Shown: positions 11,491 to 24,710, numbered from the stretch's first letter. The stretch: DNA of 64,000 bases from Monilinia fructicola (GCA_008692225.1 VICG01000013.1:1054001-1118000), one strand, 5' to 3'. Notes: a model not told the origin generated them from the letters alone. Numbers and translations: made by a program.

Positions 11491-13219
11491 TTTGAACATC
11501 GCTTATGTAGTATCTATAGCCTCAGATGACTATTCATAGAATTGCAGTTATGATATAATCATATCAATACCAATAGAAATCATAAATGTTCTATGGGACA
11601 GAAGACAAATTCTCCACCATTTGTTGTTGCCATAAGTTTTCATTCTGTTGGTGTTGGTGTTGCTATTCTACTGCTGTCTCCATTTCCAGTTTACTGTGGA
11701 GTCATTCTACAGTGGCGAGGTAGTTTCAGTACTGTTACCAGCCCATTTTTCATGCCCAATAAAACTTCCATGAGATGTGTTCATGTCCCGCGATTTTGAA
11801 CCGTGTCCAGTACTAACGGTCCTCCATGTGACGGGTCCAATCATAATGCGGTGCTGGCACAATCGCACCCGTCGAAAAGTTAAAAGCACTCGTTTTTTTT
11901 CCTTAGCAATAACTATTTGCGAATCGAAAATCAAATATATATACTGTGAGGGTGGATGAGCGGTAGTGTTATGCCAAATCCTTGTCTACGTCTAGCGAGA
12001 CTTATGAATATATTTATGATAGAACTTGTTTACTTACTATTATACTTCAACCCTATACTTCATATAAGTGAAATCTAGAGGTTTTCTGATCTATATTTGG
12101 AGCTAATTTGATTCGTATTCCTGGTAAAGTTACTCCACATCATCAAGTATACTCATCAGAGATCATTTGTAAACAATACTAATCTTCTAGGCGTTACATG
12201 TTGTGGGTCTAATCAGCTGATTGTCCTGCTATTGACTTGTTTTGTTGCATATCTACGGCTTCTTTCGGCTTCCTCTGGCCTCTTTCGGCATACTTGAACT
12301 ATTAGCTTGAAAATATCATCATGTTGAACATCCGAGTTGCGACTGCGAAACGTACGAAACGTACGAAACGTAAAACCGGAAAACATGAAAAGCCCAAAGT
12401 CTAAGAATGGCCTGTAAATTCAAGCCATAGATTATTGTTGGTGGAGTGGCCTTGCTGTTTAAGGCTCACCTTCTCCATGTGCTCCCATTGAGCTTTCAAA
12501 GATGTTATGCTTTCTGGCGATAGGAGTAATATCTCCAGTTTTCCATTCTGACGGCACTCAGCATTCATTCAGCATCCATTCGGGACTCATAACTTTAGTT
12601 TATGCTGCACTCCTGTCATGGACCGCTTCTCCATCTTATCATATTACATATCTGCTGATCTTTAAAGCCCATGATACCTGTACTTAAGTATTTAGCTTCG
12701 CTGTGTCATTCTACTACATATCTTCCTAAAGATTCTGGGCATATATAGCCTCAGCATGGAAAGTCTTAGCAACTCAAGACCTGAATTCTTACCTAGGTGA
12801 TATAAACTCTGGAAATTCTCATTGTGATCCTGTTATGTTCTGATTGCTTGGAAGTTCGGAGATTCGTTCTCCACTTATCACTGGATAAGGTACCGACACA
12901 TTGAACGCGAAGCCCCGCACAACCGTTTTGATCACATTCGATGTATTAGGCTTTGCTCGGAAACAGTGTAAAGCAATCATATCTACAGTTTTTAAGTGTA
13001 TATAAGCAATCTTGAGCAATTCTGAAACTGCAGAAATGCGTCTACTCATGTTCCAAGCAGTATCCAGCAAATGAACTAACCGTATATCTGCAAGTCATCC
13101 TAGCCAATCCCAGCAAAATTGACCTTTCAAGCGCCTGTAGTAGCTGAACTCTAGCTTCCCTCCACACTTTTGTGTCAAACACCACTGATATCTTCATCGA
13201 AACAATACTAGGGCGTAAG
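11490..13219. other. Intergenic, no gene seen
   Basis: AT-rich with short unremarkable frames. Three direct copies of CGAAACGTA stand at about 12346-12372. One more repeat core is found inverted at about 12243 (TTGCATATCTACG). The 3' flank of the rec114-like gene ends here. Confidence 0.45.
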
Positions 13220-15324
13220 TTATCTTCCATTAAGCCCTAGTCTACGCCAAGAAGCATCCATATCCTCGGCCAGTTTGAGAAAGTCCTCATTATCCAGGTT
13301 TGCAATTATAAAATCATTAAGCATCTTGAAACGCACTTCATCAGAAACATCACTGTAATTCGGTGGCAGAGAAATATTTGAGCGAGAACTGTATCTTGGT
13401 GAGACCAAGTCCATATCTTTCTGTAAGACTGGTGCTGTTTCAAAAGCTATGGATGTCTTTGATGAGGGCTGTAAGGCAGAAGCACTCTGTGTTGGTTTGG
13501 AAGATGCCGTGTGATCTCGACCTGAAATAGTTTGAGTTTGAGTGGATCTATCCGTCATTTTTAGAGTTTTGGGATTGTCAGAAAGAGTTGATACATTTAG
13601 CTGTTTAGCCGCAATTCCTTTTGGCTGCAGCTTTGATGGTACACTTGAAGCATCTGGAATGACACAGCTCTTCACCGGAAGAGGAGATGACTCTTTGACT
13701 TGGACAGAAATGCCAAGACCACCACCTGTCAAATGTTTTGTTGAAGGTAAAGTTCTGCTGAGAGAGTCGGTTGTCTCCGGTAGATGTGTAATATTTTTTC
13801 GGCTTGCAACGCGTCTCTTTACCTGCCTTTCTTTACTTGTGGAGACATCAGGTACTGACTTTTTATCAGAAGTATCTCCTACTGGCCTCTTTCGCTTGTT
13901 AGCTGTTTGAACGGTTGGGTTGGCGTCCTCAGGAGTGATGGATGTAAGGTTCTGGGATACTTTAGCTCTAGAGAACGGCAAATGTCGCTTTGGTGGTATG
14001 GAAAGGTCGAAGCAAGTATCATGCTCAGTTGGGAGAGATATTGGGCGCCTTCCGAGGCCACTCGAGGTGAAATAATCTGTCGGACGAGATAATGGACGAC
14101 TTTCGAGTGAGCCGAGATTATCTGGTACAGTTGTATGCTCATGGCCTTTGTCATTGTTCGTACTATTGACTGGAAAAGACAGCATCGAACCACTGGAAAG
14201 GCGATCTCCACTTTGTGGTTCGCAAAAGGGGAATGCAGAGGAACGCCGGTGCAACTCTTCGGACTTTTGCAACAGTGCTCGATATCCATATGTGTCGTGA
14301 CTCAAAGTTATGTTGTTAGGTGAGGGCGCTGCAAAATTTGAAGTCTGTATTGCTTGTGGCTGGAAAAGAGTTAGATAAAAAGTGAATGCAATAGCAAAAG
14401 GAACGTACTTCTCTTTCGAGTTGAGACACATATAATGATTGTGCGCTCTTCAAAGGCTCGATAGAAGGCTTAGACTGGGGCATAAATGAAGAGATGGACA
14501 CGGTGGACTGTGGCCTACTGAAGGAGTGGTTATTAGATTGGGATGCATAAGATCTACCTGAGTTTTGAAGTGTAGAGCAGGCTGATTCTGGGCGCATGGG
14601 GACCTTAAACTCGGTGTTTTGAGATGGGGTAAGATAGCTTGTAGCAGGTGTAGAAGATATCATAGATAACCCCGAAGAAGTCGAATCTGTAGTTGAGGGA
14701 CGGTATTGTAGAGAAGACCCCGACGGTACGCTTTCCGTTATCGCCAAATCTAAACTAGTCAAGATATTGAGAATCTGGCTGAAGCCCGAATTGTCACGAA
14801 ATCTGAATTGCAACCTACAAACCTGGAGAGTCGATGTTAGCTACAGCAGAAGATATATATAGAATTTTGGCTTCCTTGACTTACATTATGAAGCTTTGGG
14901 TAACGCAGTGCAAGAAGTGGTGGTTTAGCTACGACTCTAACCGGAACTTCAATACCAGGCGATGGAATGAAGTTCTTGGATATTCCGGCAATTACTTCTA
15001 AATCCTGCTCCTCCTTCTAAAGCGTTAAATCATTGAATGTGACCAAAACACTAGGTAAATTTTACATACCAGGTACTCGGCACCTGCCACAACTTTCATC
15101 ACCAAATGACTTTCACTTTCATTGTGCAATCGGAGACTTCCCACTTGCACCTCTTGAATCACGAGCTCGAGGTCATTTCTTGAATAGTGAGTCCACTGGG
15201 AACCTGTAGTACTACTTTGATGAGTTAAAGAGAATGAGAACTTGACAAGAGGAACGACGATATTTGAATTTCGTTGTGGCTGTTGAAAATTGAGATGAGA
15301 TTCGCGAGAGAAGGATTGAGACAT
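13220..15324 (-). CDS. rec114: Rec114/Rec7-like meiotic recombination protein (4 exons)
   Basis: Exons 15324-15070, 15016-14885, 14822-14409 and 14359-13220 all join in phase 0 and give 646 residues. Introns are 48-62 nt with GTATGT, GTAAGT and GTACGT donors. The N-terminal 150-170 residues are beta-rich and match the Rec114 pleckstrin-like domain in pattern (LELVIQEVQVGSLRLHN, then LQFRFRDNSGFSQIL). The middle is long, Ser/Thr/Pro-rich and probably disordered. The last 45 residues (VRFKMLNDFIIANLDNEDFL and on) form the helical end typical of Rec114, which oligomerises and binds Mei4. Rec114 is part of the RMM complex that supports Spo11 breaks on meiotic axes. Assignment rests on domain order and motif pattern, so it is moderately sure. 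The gene is divergent from rsc9 with 649 bp between starts. Confidence 0.65.
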
Positions 15325-15973
15325 TCTCAATTATTCCCTCCCTTAATTGAAAATGACACTATAAACCATCTGACACTTAGGGAAAGAATGAATGGAAAAT
15401 AGTTATACATGTGTATATATAGAGAAACTTCATGAAAATGAAAGGGGACGGGAAAGAGCGATAGAGAGACAGAATATTGAAATAATAAGTAGAAACAGAG
15501 ATGAAAGGTGCTGTAAACGTCAGTCTATCAGTTAGTTTGCAGTTAATCAATGAATGTTAAAGTGATAACCTTAGTAATTTGTCAATGTTGTCTTCACTGC
15601 TTCTATCGTCGCTGTCACTGTTGCCGTCGCTGTTGCTGTTGCTGTTGCTGTCCTGTCAATATGGTCAATGTCATTGACTGAGTCCATTCAAATAACTCTT
15701 TTCTGATGAACTTAGTTTCTGATTGATTTCATCATTTCATAATGGAAGTACCTAGGTAGTCTACCCAATCTATCTCACGTGATTGAGCATCAATTTAAAA
15801 GCCTTACATTTAAGGTGTATCTTACCCCGGGAGCGAACAGCCGGAGCTCACAATTTAACGACCGATCGCGTCGCCGTCGCAATTTCTACGCGCACCGTGG
15901 TAAGCTTAAGGTTGGCTGTTCGTCGCATTCAAAGAAGCTTTGCAAACAACCATTGGATCGCCATAATCATCGC
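15325..15973. promoter_or_regulatory. Shared divergent promoter region of rec114-like and rsc9 genes
   Basis: The 649 bp between the two start codons must hold both promoters. A short CTGTTG trinucleotide-type run lies at about 15622-15654, and ACCTAGGTA is at about 15751. No other element can be assigned by eye. Confidence 0.5.
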
Positions 15974-18929
15974 ATGGCAGGATACCAAAATGGCCCCCCA
16001 AGAATTATCCATCATGATACCTCAATCGTTCATACTCCTGAATATGACGACTTTATCGCAAAACTTAGGGTCTATCATGAAAAGAGAGGAACGCATTTCG
16101 ATCCTGAACCACGAGTCGGAACCAAGACTATCGACCTTTTCCATCTTTATAATACTGTACTTGAGCGCGGTGGTTATGACAAAGTCAGCGACGAAAAGCT
16201 TGCATGGAGAAGGCTTGGTGCAGATTTCAATTTGGGTGCTAATAATTTGCCTGCCCTCGCATTTAGTCTCAAAACAACCTATTACAAATACCTAGCTGCA
16301 TATGAAATCTCAACATTCCATGGCAAAGAGCCACCTCCTCGAGAAATACTGGAAGACACCACCGCTAAGGGAGGGGGACTTCTTTTTCGTACTATGGACA
16401 ATTTCAGGCCATCAATTCGCAGAGAAACTGGCATGCTTGGTCCTGAAAATTCAGAGGCTTCTGGTGACGACGGTACACCTGTACGTGATAGAAATGGAAG
16501 TGAAGAAACCCCAGGCTCCGGTGGCAGAATTACTCGAGGTCTGCGACAAGCTCCTCCACAGCGGGTGTTGTTTCAGCCTGATACTCAACCATCTCGACAA
16601 GTTCGACAACATCCATCCGCAACTTCCCATCCGCCTCCAACTCCACAGCATCACTTGCCTCAACAACAACAACAACAACAACAACTGCAGCAGCAACAAC
16701 AGCAGCTGCAGCAGCAACAACAGCAACAACAACAACAACAAACGCCATCGCATTCACACCAACATCATATGCCTAGAGTCGGCGCTCCTTACTCATATAA
16801 TCCTACCTCTGGTACCGAAAACATGTCACTCGCAGTTGCGAAATTATGAACCTCGACTCCAGATGCCATTGACACTCCGTCCTATAATAACCCCTGGAAA
16901 CAATCCTGTCGAGTTTGCGCGACGGCAGAAGGCTTTGAAGGATGCAGCCGCAGCCGCAGAGGGTGCTAGAAATAATGTTGTACCTAAAGGGATGATGTTG
17001 CCTGGTAGTAAGTAATTGGTCATCCCTTTGCAGTTTTCCTCCTGTTTGCTAACAACTTATGAAGCTGGCTTTGATGGTCCCAATATCTACGTTCGTTGTC
17101 TCTGTTCCCTGAGGTCAGGTATCAAAGCCGAGCAAGATTACGCTTTACATCATCTAGTCAAGATCTCAATGGAGCGGGGTGATAAATACAAATTCGAAGG
17201 ATTTCCAGGTCTGGCCGAAGCCTTGATTGAGAAAATGTTCGAAGTCAGTTCATTGTTTTACGATGTTCATTGGCAAATATCCTACACAGAAGATGGCGAA
17301 ATGGTCTCTACCACAGACACTATCAATGGCTTAGAAGGCACACCAGATATACTGGAGAGGATCAAGCGCTTGACTAAGCTACAAGTCGACGATAACATCC
17401 AGACCGAGGAATTTAGCGATAGTCTTCTTCAAATAAACGAAGCAGCATTGACCATGAGAAATATGGTCATGTTAGAGGAGAACGCTCACTACGTATCAGA
17501 ACTTGCACCCCTACGAGACTTCCTCAGCATTGCCTTAAACCTTCCAGAGTCTGATACTGTTGTAGAATTAAAACACTACGCCTTAGACATTGCGGAGCAA
17601 CTTACCAAGTATCTTCACTTCGAGGTGGGAGATCCCCTTTATCTCTCACTTCTTGCGCAATTGAATTCACAGGATCGAGGCGCTATTTTGACTTCACTGA
17701 GAGCCATTAGCAGAATATCAATGAACCTGGAGGAGAATAATCTTCTCAGAGGTGTACCTGCATCCGCTGTACAAAACATCATTGATTGGACCTTGCTAAA
17801 TGATGAAGATCTCGCTCATGCCTGTTTAGATTTCCTCTATCAATACACAGCGGTTGTTGAGAATGTAGATTACCTGATCACAGAGGTAAAAGCTGACCCA
17901 CTGGTCAAACAATTGACGCGACTCCTCATGCATGGCGCTCGCATCGTTGAAAAGGAGTTTAACCTTGGTACGCAATACAGAAAGCCTGCGCCTTCAGAGA
18001 TTGCACCTATTCCACAAGACTTACTTCTCGAAATTGCCAAATTTGAAGAGCCAGAGCGCAGTTTCGCGTTGGCTACGTTGTCTTTACGAAGAAGATCCTG
18101 ATGAGTCCATTACACAAATTGCTTTGTGGCATGCCTACCAACAACAATTCACTTACCTTGCTAATCAAACATCAAAACCACTTCTTCCCGCCGCAGATTT
18201 TATCAAAAATGTCAGCGCAACCTTTGGTGATAAGGTAAATGCGCAAGTACAAACCGGCCTGGTAAATAAATTCATCATCAAAGGCATTCGATTCCGCACT
18301 GAGCCAATAGATCTGCAAGGCGAGGCATACACCAAATGTTTATGGCGCCACTCATCTCGGAAGACCCTGCGGAGAATTCTTTATGACCCCCGAAGCAGGC
18401 TACCAGCATATTCTCAAGACTCATTTGGGCGCCCAGCTCAATGCCGAAAACAAATTCGTTAATTCGGCTGCAAATCAACAATATGTCTGTGCATGGGATA
18501 CATGTTCTCGCTTCCGCTCCTCTCCCGCCACCAAACTTTCCGAAGTTGCTACTCACATCAAGGTTCATCTTCCACCTAAACGCATCCCTGCCAGCGAACG
18601 GGAATCCCAAGAAGCTTCTGGCCCACCCCCGACCAAGAAACTCAAACCTTCGTATATCGTTCAACCACCTCGCATAAGCTTCAAGTACCACTTTACAGCT
18701 GTCGATGAACATAATGATGCAGCAGGTATTCCGCTCAGTGCAGTACTCGTTCTCCGCAACTTGGCAAGGAATGTTAGTAAAACAGAAGCAGAGGAAGCGG
18801 CCCTTAAAGAGGGTGGAGTTTCTTGGGTCGATCGGTTATTTAAGCCGGTGGAGCCGAGATTGTTTGCTATTTACGCGCATAATAAGATTTTGGTAAGTCA
18901 TCTGCTCCTTTTACACACACACACACACA

Positions 18930-19026
<97 letters not shown>

Positions 19027-19268
19027 CTTTCAATCTTTGTCTATTCTCTTTCGACCACCATTACATGATTATCAAAACAAAATTCAATAACTTTCGTTCA
19101 TCCGTATTGACCGCAAGGTCGTGGGGAGATCCTTTATATCTATATGATTTTGGCGTTGGCTTTCCCACACACACTCTATCAATCAACCGGTCATTCACGT
19201 ATACTAATTTGACACAGGCCACATACATGACAGATCTTTTGATTGCGATCAAGGATACGCAGAATTAA
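15974..19268 (+). CDS. rsc9: Rsc9-like ARID subunit of the RSC/SWI-SNF chromatin remodeler (3 exons, frame interrupted three times)
   Basis: Exons 15974-17007, 17065-18892 and 19218-19268. The translation starts MAGYQNGPP; the earlier in-frame ATG at 15779 lacks conservation-like sequence. Residues about 20-115 are an ARID DNA-binding domain (FIAKLRVYHEKRG, LYNTVLERGGYDKV, WRRLG, YYKYLAAYE). A poly-Gln tract of CAA/CAG codons lies at 16663-16742. A helical armadillo-like middle follows, then a second exon end with a Cys/His finger region and a C2H2 finger (CAWDTC, HIKVH) near residues 817-845, as in Rsc9/ARID2. The reading frame shifts by one extra base near 16841-16843 (AAA), 18062-18064 (TTT) and 18340-18367 (CCC). 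Ignoring those three bases the model is 969 residues, exactly in frame. Intron 1 has a perfect TGCTAAC branch site; intron 2 (325 nt) carries a long AC/TC microsatellite. Confidence 0.85.
16663..16742 (+). repeat. CAA/CAG repeat coding for poly-glutamine in rsc9
   Basis: About 27 almost uninterrupted CAA and CAG codons (a few CTG) encode Gln with occasional Leu after the ARID domain. Mixed codons suggest an older tract than a pure triplet expansion. Confidence 0.9.
18913..19026. repeat. Compound AC/TC microsatellite inside rsc9 intron 2
   Basis: About ten AC units are followed by about 45 TC units with a few interruptions. The whole tract lies between the GTAAGT donor at 18893 and the GACACAG acceptor ending at 19217, forming a long polypyrimidine tract on the coding strand. 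Confidence 0.92.
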
Positions 19269-20910
19269 AAGGGGGTTTGATATGGGATATGGAGTGGGGG
19301 AGTGGTATTTTCGGGAATTTTAGCAAGCAAGGAAAATCTGCTTTTGATATGCGTGCATGCATATGATATGTTAAATGACTGACTAATAAAGGAAGGCAGG
19401 CGTAAAATCCAAGTATGGCGGATGGGCGTTTTATGGTTGGTCAGATTTGCTTCAAGACTTAATTACATGGGTGTATGATAGGTGCCTAACTGCTTTACAA
19501 TACCTCTGCGGCTCGACCACGAAGTTTTGGGAATGGAAATGCCAATGGCGGAACAAAACACGAGATTTTACCTCCTACTGTGCTTGTATCGGTACCTGCA
19601 ACTTGTGACGAGGGTGGGGATCATGGATGGAATTAGATATGACTGCATGGACCTCAACACACTTGACATCTCGTTACCCAAGCGATTGTCGACTATGTCT
19701 AACAAAAACACGCCCCTTAAACTGCACCAACGAACGGACTGGACTCTTCTGCAATGCTTCGTTTCATCTCCATATATATACCAATCCCTTCTTCGCAAGA
19801 AAATCTGAGTCTTGATCTTTATGCTTACCTTCTTTACCTACTTACCTACCTCGAGGTACGTATCTAAAGATAGGTCCCCATCCAACCTCTCCAACCTCTC
19901 CAACATGAAATATTACAATCCTCCATGCATCCCTCGTGGCTGTATCTACCACAATCAACGCATCAAGAATACAACAGCGCTCCCTCCCTAGCAAATATGT
20001 ACAGGAGGCAAGAGGTCGCAATATTTTTCAGATCTCTCCTCGCGATGCGAACTGAGACATGGATATAGATCTAGATCGTCGAGCTGGGCGTTTGGCGCTT
20101 GGTGTTGTTGAGGGGAATGAGAATGAGAATGGGAATGAACATGGGCGGTTTTGAGATTGGGGGTTGGAGGATCGATTGTCGATTGTCGGTTGTCGATTGT
20201 CGCTGTGAGGTCTTGGGCGATGTTCCCGCGGCATCAAGGACCTCGGGATAGGGAAGCAGGAGGATACGGTAATCAGGATAAATTATGATGGCGGTTTGGG
20301 GGAACGGGGGTCAGACCGGTGGGTCCGGTCTAGCGTTGGGGGAAATTCCGCATCGGTGATGGACGGGGGTGCGTGGGGAATGATTGACTGCGTGGGGAGC
20401 AAGTGAAGTGTCCATCACACACCCATCTTTGCTTATGGGCGGGATCCCATCGTCTTGCAGTGAGAGAGTCGAGTCACATGTGCAGATGATGTTAGATTAT
20501 ATGGAATCTTTTCTCGTCTGGTTCATCCGGATGGGATGCCGCTACCAAAATCAAAATGGTGTAGAAATCTCTCTTTGCTTCAACAAAATTTAAATGGAGG
20601 AGATGTGAACAGGAAGGAAGTAATTGAATAGAAAAAATTGTCCTGCACTCGTCAATTCCATATCCCGAAATCCTAAAGCCTAGTGCCTAGAAGCTAATCC
20701 AAAAAACAAAAAAAAAATGTCAAAAGAGAGAAAATCAAAAGGTATCCTGAATTTATAACTCCATCCCATTCAGCCTATGTCAATCCATCCAGACCGTTCA
20801 AGGAGATGCTCTCCATCAGTCCATCTCAAAGCTCATTCATTTCCTCCCCTCCATGATCACCATCAAGCGAGTACCCCCACTCCCCGCCTCGTACAGGCCA
20901 TTTACCACAT
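19269..20910. other. Intergenic, 1.6 kb between convergent genes
   Basis: Lies between the 3' ends of rsc9 and the mitochondrial carrier. Only short shadow frames are seen. A GATTGTCG direct repeat occurs near 20170-20205. Nothing supports a gene. Confidence 0.5.
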
Positions 20911-21927
20911 TTACTTAGTAATAAAACCCAGCCAATCAGCCACCAGCAGGGTAACCATTGCATGCGGTGCAATCCGCACGTAATATGTGCCAAAGCCCCG
21001 ATAGAATCTCAACATACCCTCATCCCTCGCAACCTTCACAAAACAATCGCCCATCCCCTTGTAAATCCTCTCTTGACCTCTGCCCTGTTTTTGCAACCTC
21101 GTCTTCACAAAGTCGAATGGCAGAGAGAAGAAACTCGCGAAGAACCCTGCCACAGCCGATGCGGCTAGAGTTTGTGCCTTGGGATTCCATTCGGTGCGCA
21201 TCTTGAGTTGTGATTTGGCTTCGGAGAAAAAGGCTAGTTGGCCAAAATTCAGAGCCATGGCTCGAACGACCGTGGGTGCACAACCTGCCCAGAGAGCGGT
21301 GATACCTTCGGATTTGGTGATGGATGACAAGGCGTCGATTACGGATTTGTAGTTTTTGCGTTGAGCCAGTGGTTTCAATCCATCTGATTGCATGCGAATG
21401 AGTGCCAGATCTGCTGGATTGCCTATCATAGCTGCTAAGCCACCTGCTGTCAGACCCGCTGCTGCGCGTTCTTTGAAACCAATTGTAGTATTATTAGCCT
21501 TGGAGCGGATGGACAGAGCATTCATGAAACTATCGAAGAAGCCAAGACGGGCGGTAGTGTACACGGCTTGGCGGAGGAGGCCTGCGCTGAGACCAGTGTA
21601 GAGGTCGAGAGCTTTACCCGAAGCGAGTATTTCACGGGTTACAGATAGAGGGTTTGCTTTGGGACCTGTGCGAATTCCTTCTCCGGCGAGTTGGAGACGT
21701 ACTTTTATCATATCTATGGGTTGGATAACGGTGGTGGCTGTCATGCCTGCCAGACCGCCGTTGATGAAGGGGAGAGCGGCACGCATAAATGGAGTGTGAA
21801 GGAGGTCATTTTTGACGGCTATTGGGTCTGCTTTGGCAGAATCGGCAAGACGTTTAGTGGTTTCCATTGCTTCTGATGTTTTATTTCGGGCAGCTTCTGC
21901 AGCTTGTTTGATGGAGTTGGTGGACAT
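20911..21927 (-). CDS. Mitochondrial carrier, 2-oxoglutarate/malate type
   Basis: A single uninterrupted exon of 338 residues starting at the ATG at 21927. The protein has the tripartite SLC25 structure after a 40-residue N-terminal extension: three repeats of about 90-100 residues, each with two membrane helices and a signature (QPIDMIKVRLQ, NPADLALIRMQ, LPFDFVKTRLQ). The second and third signatures and the RMQSDG stretch resemble the oxoglutarate/malate carrier (SLC25A11) more than the dicarboxylate or citrate carriers. It would exchange 2-oxoglutarate and malate across the inner mitochondrial membrane, serving the malate-aspartate shuttle. Family membership is very sure; substrate is a probable inference. 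The N-terminal Ala/Lys-rich extension is longer than in animal OGC. No frame damage is seen. Confidence 0.93.
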   Translation of the reverse strand: MSTNSIKQAAEAARNKTSEAMETTKRLADSAKADPIAVKNDLLHTPFMRAALPFINGGLAGMTATTVIQPIDMIKVRLQLAGEGIRTGPKANPLSVTREILASGKALDLYTGLSAGLLRQAVYTTARLGFFDSFMNALSIRSKANNTTIGFKERAAAGLTAGGLAAMIGNPADLALIRMQSDGLKPLAQRKNYKSVIDALSSITKSEGITALWAGCAPTVVRAMALNFGQLAFFSEAKSQLKMRTEWNPKAQTLAASAVAGFFASFFSLPFDFVKTRLQKQGRGQERIYKGMGDCFVKVARDEGMLRFYRGFGTYYVRIAPHAMVTLLVADWLGFITK

Positions 21928-24710
21928 TGTGAATAACTCGTTGATGGAGTGGAATTAAATTGAAATAGAGGGGTGTGGTATTGAGCAGCAGTTTTTTGCT
22001 CTGTGAGAAGCAGTGAATGGTCAGCCCAAATATATCTAAAACTATCATGATGAAAGAATAGACGTGGGACATGGCGTTTTATATATATTCAATAAAGACC
22101 TTGATTCTTGTACGTTGTGGACAATTGAATCAATCGCAATGGATTGACCAATTGCACAGCTCCAGATAGAATCATAGCTTTATTAGACCATGACGATGGC
22201 ATGGCTCGTTGCTTAGTATTGAGACTCTCAAACGCATCTAGGATCCGGAAACTCCTCCAGAAACAAACGAAGCACTTGGAAGTTCGAAAATAGATATGAA
22301 GATCGGTTCCAGCGGTAATAAGCGGTAAAGGAGATGATAACCTTGGTAAAGAGATCAATGAATAGAGAAACAAATGATGCTTACTTGTAATACTGCGTAC
22401 CGGATTTTGTAACCGATTTACCGTCACTGTGCCCTTGGTGAAGAAACAGCACTTGGCAGATAGTCGGTGGGTCGATATATGCACAGTCGATCCTCCCGTC
22501 AATATCAATAGTAAGCAAGCAGCCTTGTGCGAGTAGATGCGAGTTCATATAACGAGGTTTATGATGTTAGATGAATGTGGAAGGACAGAAGAGAACGAGG
22601 TTGTAGATGTGCAAAATGAGAAACACAAAACAAAAAGCTGGAAGACAACAACAGTAAACACTTAAGTAGCAATTAACAACTTTTGATTTGATGGGTTCAA
22701 CGAATTGGTTGGGTGATGGGTGATGGGTGATGTTGAGTTCCCGTTGGCCGACTTGGTATATGGAAGTAAGAGTGGTAAAGTTGATTATTGGGTGCGGGGT
22801 CACAGATTTGATTGATTGAATCTTGTTTGGCTGCAAGGGCTGTTTTGTGCTGCAGGTGCTGCTATACCTTCTTCCGCATTGATTGTCTTCTACTGGGTAC
22901 CTATGAGAGAGGCAGAGAGGGAGAGGGAGAGGGGGAGAGGGGAGAGAGGAGAGAGGGGAATAGAAAGGATGCTTCTAAAGAAAGAATCCAATCCCAATCA
23001 TGAATCGCGTCTTTTTCTGATACTGATGATCAATCCAAGTGAGTCCTCTCCACGTTAACGATAGGAATTACAGCATTGTTGATAAAGCGTGAGGTATTCC
23101 TACTTCCTGTTTCCCGAGGTGATACTTTGAGGGTTTGGTTAGTTGGTTAGTTGGTATGATGGAATGATGGAATGATGTATTTTCCTTGATATGTATCCAA
23201 AATGCATGGTTTTCTGTTTTCGGAGGTACATCATGTTATACAACAGGACAACAAAGGATGGGTTTACCCTTATTGTCTTAAACCATTTCCTCTTTCAGAA
23301 CCACATCACGAGATGTAAATTTTGAATGCTGATATTCATATTCATGCCAGATTCACATTCATGCCAGTTGCTTTAAAGAGCTCCGACGTTTTCTGTGGGA
23401 ATGGGTGATAAATACAAATGTTGAAGTACACCCATCTGTGTCGTCTTGCATTGTCTTGTCTTGTCTTGTCTTGGAATCTTTCTTGGTATCTGAGAATCAA
23501 ACAGAACGGAGTACAAGTGGATGCAAGTAGATGTTGATGAAAATGCGGGGTAACTTTAGTTCTAACTTGATTTGGAACTATTTCTTCAAAGGTTCTACCT
23601 ATCTTGTATCATCCATGGATAGATACACTTTTATATACTTCTATGTACTTTTATATACTTTCATACAGAGTAACTACACATCATTTCCTATCGCGATCCT
23701 CGATAACGCGTCGTAAAAACCCCGTTCCAGTCTTCCGTTATCTCCACATGGATCATGTCACATGTCACATGTCCATGTCACACTCGGTCAATTCATTTCC
23801 ATCATTCTTCATTCAGACTTCAAACTTCAAAAGATTTCTCAATACCTTCACATGTATCCATCTTCATGAATCGTATCGTAGGGTAATAAATACAAGTAAA
23901 CCCGATTTACATTCCGAAATCCCATTCTCAAAGGCTGATGAGAGTCTCGGCCCTTTCAATATTCTACCGTATCTTCATCCCGTTACACCAAGGAGAGGTG
24001 CTCACCACATGTTAAACTCCACCAACCAATCCGCTTTCGCCCATTTGATACGAGTAACTAGCTCTTCGCAAATCTAATCATGATTAGACCAAAAAAGACG
24101 CAATTTCTCACTGATCTCCGTCAGTTCCATAGTGGTGGAAGATCCCGACATTTTATCGTTCCCCTATTCCGGAAGCGATATCGCATTCTCTTCCGCGGCT
24201 TGATGAGTAATATGTGGGAGTATGGAGCCATCGAGATTCGACACGAGAAAAGTCTTTGCCACGTGAAATCTATGACTCGGTGTAGAATGATAGCCGTGGG
24301 CGGCCGAATTTATGCGACGAGAGGTGAGGGGAGAGGACATGGGCTGGAGGATTTGAAGATTGCGTGGAGAGATCCTCCGAGCGAAAACACGCGGGTATTT
24401 GGGATTAGGGGGTTTGATAACGAAGCAGTGAATGAGTTTTTTCCTTGGACCCGTTGGATTACTGGGTATTCCTCATGCCTGAAATACAGCTTGGTTCGCG
24501 ATCTTGTTGTCGCGGTACTTGCGATATAGTAGGATGAAAAACAGCTCAGTGAGTTGTTCAGCCAAGGTGCCATCATCTAGATAGCACAACTACAAGTTGG
24601 TTGATGGAAATGAAGTACCTATATCATTGCGAAGCTACTAGTTCAAGTCGGTCACTGACACTGCCGCCGCAAGTTCGAGAATAATTCCTGGTTCGATCAT
24701 AGTTTCTTCC

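Noticed and set aside
16451..16757. Leu-rich and Val/Ala-rich minus-strand frames
   Set aside because: Antisense of the CAA/CAG poly-Gln tract in rsc9.
16783..16834. Short introns (24 or 58 nt) to explain the first rsc9 frame change
   Set aside because: 24 nt is too short to splice, and the 58-nt option removes sequence that looks coding; a single extra A explains the frame better.
24080..24529. 149-codon plus-strand frame with ATG
   Set aside because: No domain, no homologous pattern, and antisense frames of similar length overlap it; kept only as an unassigned frame in the intergenic note.
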